Notes under the pieces: generated by a model
Seen by the model: the letters and a program-made list of their open reading frames with translations, nothing else
Databases searched by the model: none
What the model was told of the DNA's origin: nothing
Made by a program: the position numbers and the translations under genes
NCBI GenBank assembly: GCA_916610825.1
Contig: OU744448.1
Coordinates: 8,356,650-8,420,649, forward strand
Source of the DNA: Haliclystus octoradiatus
Lineage: Eukaryota; Cnidaria; Staurozoa; Stauromedusae; Haliclystidae
Reading direction: 5' to 3'
DNA length: 64,000 bases
Shown here: in pieces, positions 1-11,219 of the stretch
Position numbering within the stretch: position 1 is the stretch's first letter
Layout: every line of letters begins with the position of its first letter

Positions 1-78
1 TACTTTTGAAGAAAAATAATTGATTAATATTCTAGCAGTAATTTCACAACTCTGCTGGCCATATTCTCAAAAGCTCAC

Positions 79-3000
79 CAGGTGCACTTGGGAAGTTATG
101 TGCTCCAAGGATAACCACATCATCTTGCGGATCGGTAGCTATTGAAAAAAAAAAAATTGCAATGAAAAAATGAGCTACAGATCAACCAAGAATATGGAGT
201 TACTAAGTCAATTCATAATTCCAATGTGATTTCCCTCTTTCCTGATACACTGTTACACTTTGGATGCATTCATTCAAGGTTTAGTCTAGGATCAAAGGAA
301 ATATTTATATTCAGGGACACAATGTATTGAATAGAGAACAATGTTATTCGAAATGACAAAACCTTGACTAAGATAGGCCTATCAATTCCATAAATGCAAA
401 TATCTTTGCGTATATTGTGTGTTGATGTTGGATTTTCACGATTTTCTTAGCCATTTCAAAATCAAATGAATTGAACAGCATATCATTCAACAGATAATTG
501 CAATTTAGTTTTTCTGCATTTTCTTTAGCCTCCTGGAATCTAGGATTTAAGGATCCCCACTTTTGTAGGACACTGATTATAGAGTTAAAACGATAGAATT
601 TTGGCAAACTAAATAAAATAACGGTACCTACCAGCAGATTTTTCGTTGGGAAGGATAGCTAAGAGTTGACTTTGCTCAGAAGTTCCAGAAAAATGACCTT
701 TCTTGTCTTTATTATTGAATAAATGTGGATATTCGTCGCGCAACTTTGTCATAAGAAGCAGCTTTTTCCTACAGATAAATAATAACAAAGTTAAAACTGC
801 TATCTCGTCTATCAGACATAAATGCTCAATGGCAGCCATTTATCTATAATTATAAAACAATGTTCAATAATTCAACTAGTTATTGAATACCAAATGGTAT
901 GGGGTCAGTCTACCTCAAATCGAACAGCTTTATTAAAAAAAAAAAACATTTTGTTTACAGTTTGCATACATTTACATACGGGTAGACTAGGTCTACAAAC
1001 ACATTTTATATAAAGTCTATTTAAACAAGCGTTTTGTATTCATATTTAATTGATATTGCCTTGACATACAATTCAATATTATTAAAGTTTAACCTAAATA
1101 TAGTCTGCGTACCAGCCCCAAGTAATTTTTGAAACCATAGGGTATTTGAACTGAAGTATGATTTTCCACTCAACAAGTTGCCATGTGTTTGGGATTTAAT
1201 ATATGCATTATGTTGTATTATCGTTAGGATCCTTTTTGCAGCTGATAACTATGAGGTGTTTGACGAAGACTTGTTATTTTATGAAAAATTGATGTTTTGT
1301 GACATTGTGTGAATAATTTACAATACCAAATTTATATAGGTGTTATATTCCGTAGGCGAAACATCACACATTAGTTCACAGACCCTGCGGTTTTAGAAAA
1401 AAATCTTGGGGCTGGTATGCAGGCTAGCCTAAATAAGGAAGACATTGAAACTTATCTAATAATATTTTAAATAAAAAACAAAGCGAATCGAGGTTGTAGG
1501 CCTATATGTCATAATAATTGACAGTTACAAGTTGAAATAAAAGTTTATATCGCATTCACCGAATGAAAGTTTATACTGAAGACTTATTTTTACTGATCCA
1601 AAATATTTTGTGATATTAGTTACCCATCTGTTATACATGGTGATTTCAATTTTCCTACAATTTCTACATTTTCTAAATTTTCTACACACAGTGCATACTG
1701 ATCCCAATTCTGAACTTAATGCAATGAAAGAAGTGTTCTGGAGTGGCTCAGTTACGAGATTCCTCTGGTATTTTACTGACGATGATCAATTAAAAGCCAA
1801 TCTTTTAAGCTCACAATTTTCAAAGTAGCCTAATTTACTATTGATTACAGAGAAAAACCAGAATTGCAAAACGAACAGATAAGACCCTCACATTACCGCA
1901 TTCGATTGCAACATTCGCTTGATTTTTGATTTTTTCCTTATTACACATAAGGAAACACTCTGAGAAATTCCCAGTTTTTTTTATAAGAGAAATAAATACT
2001 CACGCCTTCTCATCAAATGGCACTGGAAGTTGGTTATCAGCCAGAAACATATCATGACTTCGCTTGATTGATCTGAATACCAACGTATGGTAAGAATGTT
2101 TTGTTACTTCCTAGAGCAATAAAATATAACTTTATGTTTCTAGATTCACACAGAAGTTTTATTATTCAAAGTCAGACAGAGTTTGTATTTCATGCGGCCA
2201 AGCTATGTTTCAAATCAAATGCTAGTGCGGCTGGAAGCACTACTTTTCTCATGTTCTCCGGCTGGAATTAGTTGAAAAGCTATAGAAAATTGTAAAACAA
2301 GATAAAACGTGCAGCCAGAAAAGGCCCAGATAAGTATTGAAAGTCTTATTCTGCGGCTAAGATTTGAGCTGCAAACAGCAAACTCTACAGTCTGGATTCA
2401 AAGTGACTAAATTAGGTACTATCAAAATTCAGATGAAATCATGAAACCCGGTTCTGTTTGATTTTTTGCCACGCGCGACATTTCAAAACATAAAATTAAT
2501 CTGAACCGCGCAAATAAATGTTTTATTTTCACAAGAAATTGTTTGTTTGATAATCTGACCACCGGAAATTTTTTCGCATCAAAACGAGATGATCTTAAAA
2601 TAGCTTTGAAGGCCAATTCTCAGTGATTGTGCCATGTCAGAAGCGATCAAAATGTTTGGAAATGATCGATATTGGGTCAACAAAGATAGACTTTTGAGGA
2701 TGTTCTTGACGTCGGACGAAGATGTTGTTTTTAAACTTGAATTATTGAATACTTGAGGACAGTGTGTTACAAAGTTTCTAGCCTTTCGAGGATCCTGGAT
2801 GAAACACAGCAAACCTTCGGAAAATGTTTCGCCTATGGCGTTTCAAATTCCAATTTCAGACAGAAAAACCTTAAATTAAGGTCGACCCGGTATTACGGTA
2901 TCAAGGTCAACACCTGCTTTGGAGCTCGAATTTGCAGGTTGTAAGGCATGTTTGCTGCTTAAACCACGTTTAAATCATAGCCATCAATTACCTAAATCTT

Positions 3001-4183
3001 TTGAATCGATATAATTTTTATTTATCTGCGACAATGTTTGTATAATGATGGTAGAAACTTCGCGGCTTTTGACTCTTTTTCCTGTTATGCCAGACCGACA
3101 AACATGTGAGAAAAATATATTTAATCAAACCAATATCAAAACTAGTAGCAGTATTGCATTGATGGATGATAGCCTTGTTACATTTTTCAGGTTAGCTTTC
3201 AAGTTGAAAATAAAATTCATTATTTACTGTGGTCCAAAACATTCTCTCTATTTTGGTCCAAGCATTGCTCACTTTATGTATATTTCATTCAAACTGCTCA
3301 CATGTTTTTTGACATTCACACTAATGTGTTGACCTTTCACACTCAAGCAGACAATTGAACTCAACGTAATTTGACCATGTAGGCCTTAAATTACATTAAA
3401 CCATTCATGCATACAATTGTTTTGAAACCATTGTATTGTTCTCCAGCCTCATCACAGACCATATAGACAAACGAACTATGAATGATCGCGTCGCATTAAA
3501 TTATCTTCGGAACTTCGGAAGAAAAAGCCACGCCAAATTACTCTAAATATTTCTGAAGGAAAGTCATAAAAGCCGCTGAAATAGATTATTCCTAAGTTTG
3601 ATTACATTAACTTCCTGTAAAAATTATAAAATCCAAAATTTAATAATAATAAATAATAAACAACAACGAAATATAATAATATTAATGACGATAATATTAT
3701 GGTCTGTTTAAAACTCTCTCAAACATAAATCTGAGTTAGACTATCTTGGTTCTATTATAATATTTTAGTGTTATTGTTAAAATTGTTGCCTCAAATTTCA
3801 ATGCTGCATCTAAGACTGAGAACTTGACTGACGATAAATTAATTCCTGTAAGCTTGCTTACATAACGTTCACATGAAAAAGCTAAAGCATAAAACCAAGT
3901 ACGCTAGTCATTTTTGACCAAACATCAAACAAAATAAAGTTAGCCATGAATCTAAGAATATGATACACATGAAGACTTGATTCCAGGAGGATCCGTGATC
4001 AAATGAAACAAAATATATATACATATAATTAATATATTTAATATATATTAATTAATACTCCTATAATTATTATAAAAGAACAATAAATTTGATTTATTAA
4101 ATCAAGGAAATGACAACAAGAGGAGGAATCACAGTAGAATATTGTCGTAAAACGTTTCATTCACTCACCTCCGAAGCAGCCAT
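79..4183 (-). CDS. PLRG1: PLRG1 (pleiotropic regulator 1), N-terminal exons 1-4, partial
   Basis: PLRG1 is a WD40-repeat subunit of the spliceosomal Prp19/CDC5L complex and acts in the nucleus. Only its N-terminal part is here. Coding exons on the minus strand are 4183-4169 (MAASE), 2110-2004, 768-632 and 138-79, each bounded by AG and GT sites with matching phases (0, 2, 1, 1). Exon 2 reads [20 protein letters not shown] and continues [15 protein letters not shown], which closely follows the family N-terminus (HTLVFRSLKRTHDMFVADN). Exon 3 carries [10 protein letters not shown], matching KLRNEYG in the family. Exon 4 ends in SAPG with donor gtgagc. The WD40 repeats lie beyond the left edge. 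Intron 1 is long (2058 bases). The start ATG faces the HIRIP3-like gene, 178 bases away. Identification is from family knowledge and is firm; exon borders are by eye. Confidence 0.94.
368..607 (-). other. Open frame inside PLRG1 intron 3, status unclear
   Basis: This frame lies between PLRG1 exons 3 and 4 and stays open for about 79 codons before a TGA/TAA stop. It begins just after an acceptor-like ttatttag. The peptide ([18 protein letters not shown] at its start) looks protein-like but matches nothing in PLRG1 that I know. PLRG1 exon 3 joins exon 4 in phase without it. It could be a chance frame in AT-rich DNA, a cryptic terminal exon or transposon debris. Confidence 0.2.
1101..1427. mobile_element. 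Non-autonomous hAT-type MITE in PLRG1 intron 2
   Basis: The left end reads TAGTCTGCGTACCAGCCCC and the right end is its imperfect reverse complement (GGGGCTGGTATGCAGGCTAG). The element is flanked by a perfect 8-base duplication, CCTAAATA at 1093-1100 and 1428-1435, the target size typical of hAT transposons. No open frame is present. Confidence 0.8.
2111..4168 (-). other. PLRG1 intron 1, no internal gene seen
   Basis: This 2.06 kb intron separates the 15-base first coding exon from exon 2. It holds AT-rich sequence and several short open frames on both strands with no recognisable protein content, splice framing or repeat structure. I see no RNA gene in it. Confidence 0.6.
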
Positions 4184-4361
4184 TTTGAGATTATAAAGGC
4201 AATTCGAGGCTAGCAGACCTCATCTTCGCGTTTGTGTGATAACAAATTTCTGGCGGGAAAGAGAAAAAATTTTATACTCAACTGAGAGGACCATTTATTG
4301 ACTAATGTATATTTCATGTATCCAGTATTCCTTTATTTAGATTTATATCATAGGTTTTGGA
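4184..4361. promoter_or_regulatory. Divergent promoter between PLRG1 and the HIRIP3-like gene
   Basis: Only 178 bases separate the two start codons. The interval contains TGGCGGGAAA at 4251-4260, a strong match to the E2F site, which would fit replication-linked expression of a histone chaperone. No clear TATA box is placed for either gene. An acceptor-like ttatatcatag just before 4353 means the HIRIP3-like ATG exon could have an upstream leader exon, so the true promoter might start further left. Confidence 0.55.
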
Positions 4362-7300
4362 ATGCCTAAGTGCCGAATAGCTGATAGTTCTTCATCAGAC
4401 AATGATTCAGATTCTGAGAAAAGAACAGAACAACCTAACATCATTTCACATGATGTTGAAAACAGCAAAGCATTGTCAAGTACTGATTCTCCTATAGTTA
4501 CTTCGACTGGCACTCCAGATATAAAAATGCGGGAAGAGCAAGCAACTCACAATTCTGAAGACGTCAGAGAAGACAGCAGCAGTGAAGATGATGCACCGTT
4601 GTCTGGTCTTGGTAAATTGAAAACTTTGGGAACTAAAGAGAGTGAAAAGGCTGATAAAGATGAACCCAATGAATCGAAAGCATTTGACGCTGAGAACAAT
4701 GTAAAAGGTGAGGAAACTGATCAATCAAGAAGCTCGTCTGATGAAGATGCAACGGAAGACACAGTTAAATCGGTTACAAGTAAAAAATGTGTCAGTGAAG
4801 ACAGCAGCAGTGAAGATGATGCACCATTGTCTGGTCTTGGTAAATTGAAAACTTTGGGAATTACAGAGAGTGAAAAGGCTGATAAAGATGGGCCCAAGGA
4901 ATCGAAAGCAGTTGAGGTTAAGAACAATGTAAAAGACGAGGAAACTGATCCATCAAGAAGCTCGTCTGGTGAAGACGCAACAGAAGAAACAATGAAATCG
5001 GTTACAAGTAAAAAATGCGTCAGGCCTAACAAAAAGCGACATGAATCAAATATGAAAAAGGTTGGTAGGCTTGTGCTGTACAGGTCTGTAGGCCTATGTT
5101 AGTTTGATGAGTGATTTTTTAGATACTGCTATTTTTCTGATATTGAACCCTTCTCGGAACATTTTGAAAATGGTACAATGGAGTGGCAGGCTTACAAAAT
5201 AACACGACGGAGACAAGGTTCTTTACCTTTCGGGGTACGTCTTAACACAACTTACCATTACAACTCTTTCAAGTATCTATTAGTCTCAGTACTCCAATCA
5301 TCTTTGTATGAGATCTAATCAATCACATAGGCCCAGAGTTCGATAAAATGACGGATTCTTGGACTGAGAGTCCCGGAAAGCTAGCACAAATTCAGATTGA
5401 GGGGGAAAATAGCTGTATCCAAGTCTTTTTAAACATAAGAAAAATCATTTGCTTTCTTTTCTTAGACAGCCAAGTAAAACTGTGCAGTTTTTATCATATT
5501 TTTATGACAATAGCCGTAACATAAAAAGATGTGAAAACACTTGCATGATGAAATCAACCAAAAAAGTTTCTAAGGAAAAATTGGAATCCCGGCAGGAAAA
5601 ATATTTTATCGGACCCTGCAGAGATGCCTGGGCACCCATTTATGAGGTCCAAACAAATCCTATGTAAACACTGGTATTATGGCCCTGTTTACAAGGAAGG
5701 CGAGTCTCCAAGTGTGTGAATTGCTCACCTTCTTGAGTTGTACCTTTGCTGTGTGCTTACAAGGCAAAACAAGGACTAAGATACAACTGTTTAAGCGCAC
5801 TATTATTAGATAGAACCAGCTTTTTTATGTATCTGATACATGAGACCTCGAAAACTCTATTGGCCTGCCTTGACTATGATTTAGCTTTTGACGCCATTTA
5901 CACTCATACATTAATGGACCGCTATTTTATAATTAACTCCACTGAATAATTTAAAAGTTCCGTAGGAGTGCCTCTATAGACAGTTTCTACTGTATAGTAA
6001 CATATTGAATGTCGTTCCTGTTGAAATTTGGTGCAGTGAAACCTGTATAAAACAGCCATCTATGAGAGGTAGATGAATTGACCATGAAATTATTTTAGAA
6101 ATATCAAGAGTGACCACTATATACAGGTGGCTGTTAAAACAGGTTTGACTGTGTCTTTCTTGTTATACATGATTGACTATAACAGTAGCCTACATTGCTC
6201 ATAAAGTACTTTTTGAAAGTTCCGAGTGGTGTTGTTATAGACAGTTTCTACTGTATAGAGATTGATTTCAGATGAATGTAAACATTTGAAGCACACTCCG
6301 TGGATAGTCCAGAAATCATCATGATTGTTCATTAGGCCTACTGTAGTGCTTTACTCTAGTTTATACCTGGCTATTCTTGGTTTTGTTTCTAGGCAGACAG
6401 CTCCAAATTGATAAGATTGAAGAAATACCTATCCATTGCAGGCATAAGAGTGCAATCATACGAAAAGGCATTTGAAGGCTGCAATACAATGAAGGCAAAA
6501 GAGAGAAAACTTCTCACTTTATTAGAAGATAATGGACTTAACGGTAAAGTCACTCCCTCTATTACAATGTTTGATAACTGCCAATAATGAAACAACTCTG
6601 TGTTTCTCATATCATGAACTGATTGTGAAAGGGCTATTGATATTATATATATAAAGTTCTAAAAAAATAAAGTACCGTAATTGTGTGGGCAAAACATCAA
6701 TTTGAGTGCTCAATGTTAAAAGCAGAGCAATATAAATAGTAGATCAAAGATCATGAGTTTTTCCCCCATTACTCTGAGTTTCGCGTAAATACGCTCTTCA
6801 GACGGTTGATTAGAATTTAATAAACCGTCTGAAGAGCGTATTTGCGCGAAACTCAGAGAAACGGAGTAAACTCATGATCCTTGATCCACTATTTAATAAA
6901 ATTCTATAAATCTTCTCCATGATTGATGATCAGATGATATATGCATGGTATAACTTGAATAAATTTGCATTTCTGATAAAGTGGCCACCTGCTATAGGCC
7001 ATTAAGTAATATACCAAATGCATTATTCTATCGATTAAACCCCGTGTATGAAGACCACCTGTCCATTATGGCCAATTTATTTAGATATTTTAGATAAGTG
7101 TAATATACACGTTTCATTGTCTTCTGAACTGTATCAAATTTTCTGTGGGAGCCTAAGCCGTAAAACATGTTTTCTAAGTTTCTAAAATCAAGTCAGCAGC
7201 CTTTTATCAGAGAGTATTGTTAGTTACTAATTAAAGATTTTGAAGTTTTCCAAAAACACAATAAATATTTTTAAAACATTAACCCACACATTTGAAATCA

Positions 7301-8587
7301 AGATGATTCTTTCCGTAGTTGAGTAATTAAAATAATTTTACAATTTACAATTTAAAATTTGTAACAGTAAGCTATATCATTATGCTATTATTTTTGTTTG
7401 AATTTTCTTATTGATTAAATATTATTGTAGGTGTACCAACAATTGATAAATGTAAACGTCTCAAAAACAAGAGAGATCAAGATAACGAGGTTGCTGAACT
7501 TGATCTCGGCAACATCCTTCCCTCGCCAGGTAAATAGTGTCCAATTTCATGAGAGCTATGATCAGGGTCTGACAAAAGCAGGAATTCTGGAATCCTAGAT
7601 TCCGTCAGAGCAAATTCAGACAAAATTGATATTTTTATAATTTATTGGTCAAACTTCAACAAACAAATTCAGAAGAAAAAGTTGAAATTCCCCTGGGATT
7701 CCAGAAGGCTCAACCTTTGGTCTGATCCTGGCTGTGTTTGCTTTCTATTTTGAGCAATTTGAATGCTTGATTATTTTATTTATTGAGAGGTAATTTTGAT
7801 TTTCAAGTCAAGACATTTGAAGTCAATGTTGACATGACGTTTAGATGATTTGCGCCACAAACTACAGTATCAGGTTTTTCTGCCATCTGAGCTGATCATC
7901 TGTTCACAACATGAGCAAGTCACATGAAACCAATATGTTTTTTAACATACCCTATGGTTTTAAACAAAAAATTTCTTCTGGAATACGCATTTTTACCTGC
8001 CAAAAAAAATGTAAAAACCAGATAATCAAATTTCCTCGTTTGTGCAAAAATCAAAAAAACTTTTACCATATTATTAAAATGTATACCGGTATATCAATTA
8101 GGATAGAACTTGTTTTCGATCCGTACATTTCGTCACTGTTGCGTTTTTGCATAGCGCAATTCTTTCCCCCTCAAAGTTGACCTTGGTAGCAAGATCAGGA
8201 TGAACAGTTAAACATTTAATGAAAAAACATGAAACAATTCCGCCTTTTGTTTTGCGTGTAGCAACTAAAACAAAAGCGATGCTAGCCGAACGTTACGGTT
8301 AAATTTTCTTGTGGTAAAAAATAATGTTTTTGGTTTCAATAAGTGGGACACGAAAATTTGACTAAAATTTTTATCATTTGTCTTTAGGAGGTAGAAAACG
8401 ACGTACAAGAAAGAGCTACACAAACAACAATGAAAACATTAAACCACCGATTATGCGTCAGAATAATGATAATATTGTGAATAATGACTGGATGGATAAA
8501 CTATCTGATCTTGTTGGCTCTGATTCAAATGATAACATTAAACAACCCCCAAAGAAAAAAATGATTATATATGATAGTGATGAATGA
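4362..8587 (+). CDS. HIRIP3: HIRIP3-like histone chaperone (CHZ-motif protein), four exons
   Basis: HIRIP3 proteins are nuclear chaperones that bind H2A-type histones through a Chz (CHZ) motif. Exons are 4362-5060, 6393-6543, 7431-7529 and 8388-8587, joined in phases 0, 1 and 1, for about 382 residues. Exon 1 encodes a long acidic, Ser/Asp-rich region. Exons 2-4 carry the conserved C-terminus: LIRLKKYLSIAG, then KAKERKLLTLLEDNGLNG, VPTIDKCKRLKNKR, ELDLGNILPSPGGRKRRTR (CHZ-like, compare Chz1 NII..GRRTR) and a DSDE tail. This follows human HIRIP3 in order and spacing. The donor after exon 1 is weak (gttggt). The chosen ATG is the first in the open frame; an acceptor-like site at 4352 leaves room for an upstream exon, and the human DEK-C-like N-terminus is not seen here. 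Introns carry a pogo-like MITE, a hairpin MITE and a CAGGGTC MITE. Confidence 0.85.
4569..5024 (+). repeat. Tandem duplication of a 76-codon acidic unit in HIRIP3-like exon 1
   Basis: Two adjacent 228-base copies (4569-4796 and 4797-5024) encode nearly the same peptide. Both begin EDSSSEDDAPLSGLGKLKTL and end VTSKKCV. SSSEDD runs are good casein kinase 2 targets. The copies differ at scattered positions, so the duplication is recent but not brand new, and it keeps the frame open. Confidence 0.9.
6034..6151. mobile_element. Short pogo-like MITE in HIRIP3-like intron 1
   Basis: The ends are inverted repeats: CAGTGAAACCTGTATAAAAC at left and TTTTAACAGGT-type sequence ending AGGTTTGACTG at right (reverse complement CAGTCAAACCTGTTTTAAC). 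It belongs to the same end-sequence group as 60923-61068 and 28012-29103. It has no coding capacity. Confidence 0.6.
6733..6895. mobile_element. Long hairpin (foldback) MITE in HIRIP3-like intron 2
   Basis: Two arms of about 70 bases are near-perfect reverse complements around a short AT-rich loop (GATTAGAATTTAATA). The arm core reads GCTCTTCAGACGGTT on the left and AACCGTCTGAAGAGC on the right. Transcribed as part of the intron, it would form a very stable stem. Confidence 0.8.
7566..7731. mobile_element. CAGGGTC-ended MITE in HIRIP3-like intron 3
   Basis: It begins CAGGGTCTGACAAAAG and ends GGTCTGATCCTG, with an internal GGAATCCTAGATTCC palindrome and a GGGATTCCAGAAGGCT block. Related copies lie near 46150-46322, 53494-53668 and 54127-54297. 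The flanks GCTATGAT and GCTGTGTT match at 6 of 8 positions, which suggests a decayed hAT-type duplication. Confidence 0.65.
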
Positions 8588-8757
8588 TAGAATCAAATGT
8601 AATTTTTAAAAACGTGGTTTTATTCTTTAGCATTTTAGTTCTACAAATAACAAGCATTTAAATGATTTTATAAAATATTACATATATACATATATCAACC
8701 TACTGTGCATAGTGATCATTCATTAAATATATCCTACTTGGTATCAATCTTTATTAA

Positions 8758-10022
8758 TTAACTCTGTTCATCATTGCTATCATCAACTGCCATTTCAGTC
8801 TGGAATTAAGAAAATAAATATCTGTGACTACTACAATACTAAAATGCACAGTCAATGAATGCAATTTAAACTCATCCACTGATGAGCTCTGGCCTAGGTG
8901 CTTGGTTGGTAGGATATCTATTATATACTTTATGCTCTATATATTTTATGCTTTTATGCTCTATAAGCCAGTATGCTCTATATGCTGCCATTGCTACTGG
9001 CGAACTTGTCACACTCCATCTATGGGTCCCTGTCCAACCAAGCACCTGTCACACTGATAACCAGTGGAATTAACTATCATTAATCAACTTACCAACACTT
9101 ACCAATATGTGGACAAAGAAGTTATCAACCTGAAAACCTAAAACATTGCAAGGGAAAGGGAGGGTGGGGGAAATTGGATTAATTGAATAATATATATAAT
9201 AAAAAGCGCATAGTAAGCCTTTAATTATTCCATAATTAGATACTAAGTTGAACCTACCTCAAGATCAACTGTATCGGAACCAGATTCATACACTTCTGAC
9301 TCCTCTCCTTCGCCGCTTTCTTGGTCTATATCTTCACCATTCACCTCTCCCTGAAATTATATTGGTAACATTGTTTGAATGGGAATAACATTTTGCATAA
9401 TTAGTTCTTGAACTTCAAATTGCACACTTTACTTTTTCAGTAAAATTTTATGTAATGTGTGCCATTTTATGTGTGGAAAACTCTTGAGTGACGTTGATTG
9501 AAATGTAAAATAAAACTGCCAATCAAGAAATGAATGTTATAATTAGTATATTTTTCGTAGGCTTTTAAATTAGCTGTGTTTTACTGAAACAAGCAGCCTA
9601 CATACCTCTTCTTGTGCTCTCCCCTGCAAAAAACAGTTAAGGAGTTCATGAACTGTACACGAAGGTTCACAAACTAACAGTTAATGAAAATTGAAGTCAT
9701 TTAACGGTCATGAACTGTTCATGAAGTCTTAAACTGTTTTTTTCTGGGGCTATTATTGTTGATAGTCAATCCGATTAATCATTCTACATGTTTTATTGAT
9801 AAGAGAACTGGCAAATTTAAAAAGGATATAGTATAAAACAAGATAGATTAGCTCAGTTTTGTGTTTGAAAGAGTTAGACTGTATTGGTTCTATTATAATA
9901 TCTTGGTATAAATGAACAAATGTTTACTGTTTACATCACAGTGTTCTACCTACCCCAGGTTTTGGTTGACTTGATTTCCCAATTGGGATAATGTCTTTTC
10001 CCTCTTCAACTTTAGATTTCAC
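8758..10022 (-). CDS. Possible ANAPC15 (APC/C subunit 15), 3' exons, partial
   Basis: Minus-strand exons, all in phase 0, are 10022-9954, 9606-9623 (an 18-base microexon), 9350-9258, a candidate 9129-9103, and terminal 8799-8758. The joined peptide holds VEEGKDIIPIGKSSQPKPG, then GRAQEE, GEVNGEDIDQESGEGEE and a short acidic tail ending EQS. ANAPC15 is a small acidic subunit that drives Cdc20 turnover in the mitotic checkpoint complex; it has the same order of a (L/V)PIGK motif followed by a GEVN-containing acidic tail. The 5' exon that should carry the conserved LWF.LDRPC region was not found, so the assignment is tentative. The 27-base exon (VDNFFVHIL) has good borders but may be skipped. 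Transposon debris begins upstream. Confidence 0.45.
8896..9047. repeat. Inverted repeat near the 3' end of the ANAPC15-like gene
   Basis: AGGTGCTTGGTTGG at 8896-8909 is exactly reverse-complemented by CCAACCAAGCACCT at 9034-9047. The spacer contains several TATGCTCTATA-like words. It may be a small MITE; no target duplication is obvious. Confidence 0.6.
9621..9749. mobile_element. CCCCTGC-ended MITE supplying a splice acceptor
   Basis: The left end CCCCTGCAAAAAACAGTTAA and the right end AAACTGTTTTTTTCTGGGG are inverted repeats, and the interior is built of TTCATGAAC palindromes. A second copy lies at 23348-23434. Read on the minus strand, the left end supplies tttttgcag|GGG, the acceptor of the 18-base exon at 9606-9623. 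Confidence 0.75.
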
Positions 10023-10724
10023 CTGTAAATACAAATTGTACAATAAGTCATCATCATCGTCATACACTCTATTTAGTGAGGGTGAATTGGTAAGCTCGTG
10101 AAAGCTTATCTTCCCCAAGACCTCTTTCAAAAAATTTGAGTTTAAATTAAATTAGATACATGATAATATACAGTATATACAAAACTTTATATTTACAATT
10201 AAATACAATCCTACTAAAGGTAAAAATTTAAGAATAGATACATAATTTCTCAACCCAAAATTAATCAAGAATAGAAATGTTGCAAAATAAATTAAAATAA
10301 TCTGTAATATTTTTTGCCAATCCTTAAATCCAGTCTCTATGTAGAAATATCCAAACAATTTTATTTTATTAAGAAATTATCAATTAACGAGGGATCTTAC
10401 AAAGATTGCAATCTATACTCCGGCACCGACTCCTGCCTGGCAAAAAATTCACTCCAGTCCGGCTCCTGTACACCTCTGTTATCTAGCCTTGGGCTAGTGT
10501 CTTAATGAACAGCCACGTTCTTCACAGAGCTGATTGGCTTTACACATGTATTTAGTATTAATGTGTAACTCCTTTCACTATAGAATGTACAGTAAATTTC
10601 AATCAGCAAGCAACACAGGTAACCCTTTGCTAGTTATACAGCCAGATTTATGCTAACGGCAACTCTGATAGAGCCGCTACTCATGTAGAACAACTACATT
10701 CAGTATTTCTCTTGCCATTTTCTT

Positions 10725-11090
10725 TTGTTTTCTGTCTATAATATTAACTTATTGTCTAATGTTTGCCTCTTTGAAAAACAGACACCATCATCCTTATTTG
10801 AGATAATAAAATGGACATCAATTGAAGAGCGCTTTAAAATTTACAATGCTGTTTTAACATACAAATTGCTAAATGGTATTGTCTCTACATACACAAGAGA
10901 TTTATTTTCATTTTTAATTGATAAAGAACCCTTAAGTCAACATCTCTAAACCTACTTACCATTCCAAAATACAAATCTAATTTCTGTAAATACTGTTTAA
11001 CCAGAGTGATGGAATGAAATGCCCTACCAGCTAATCTAAGGGCACATTGTGCTTCTTTAGCTGTTTAAAAATATGTAAAAACATATTGAT
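10725..11090 (+). mobile_element. Non-LTR retrotransposon fragment (C-terminal region)
   Basis: An open stretch includes FEIIKWTSIEERFKIYNA followed by LTYKLLNGI, the typical region after the reverse transcriptase of CR1/Rex-type LINEs. Beyond about 10949 stops interrupt it, though words resembling the usual WN.LP ending remain. It is truncated at both ends. Confidence 0.65.
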
Positions 11091-11219
11091 GTTTTTATAT
11101 TACCGTACCTATATATATTTTTTTATTGTATGTTGAGATGACTCCTTCAAAAAATTCAAAGCAGAATACCGAGCTCAAAAGATATATGATCTTATTCATA
11201 TTATATTCAGCTGAAGCAT

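Noticed and set aside
4476..5032. Minus-strand frames opposite HIRIP3-like exon 1
   Set aside because: They follow from low-complexity acidic codons on the plus strand and have no independent support.
5449..5667. 72-codon plus frame as an extra HIRIP3-like exon
   Set aside because: The start region is shared with a dispersed repeat at 60735-60910, and exon 1 joins exon 2 at 6393 in phase without it.
10152..10358. Hydrophobic minus-strand frame upstream of the ANAPC15-like exons
   Set aside because: AT-rich low-complexity sequence gives I/L/F-rich peptides by chance; no splice link or family match.
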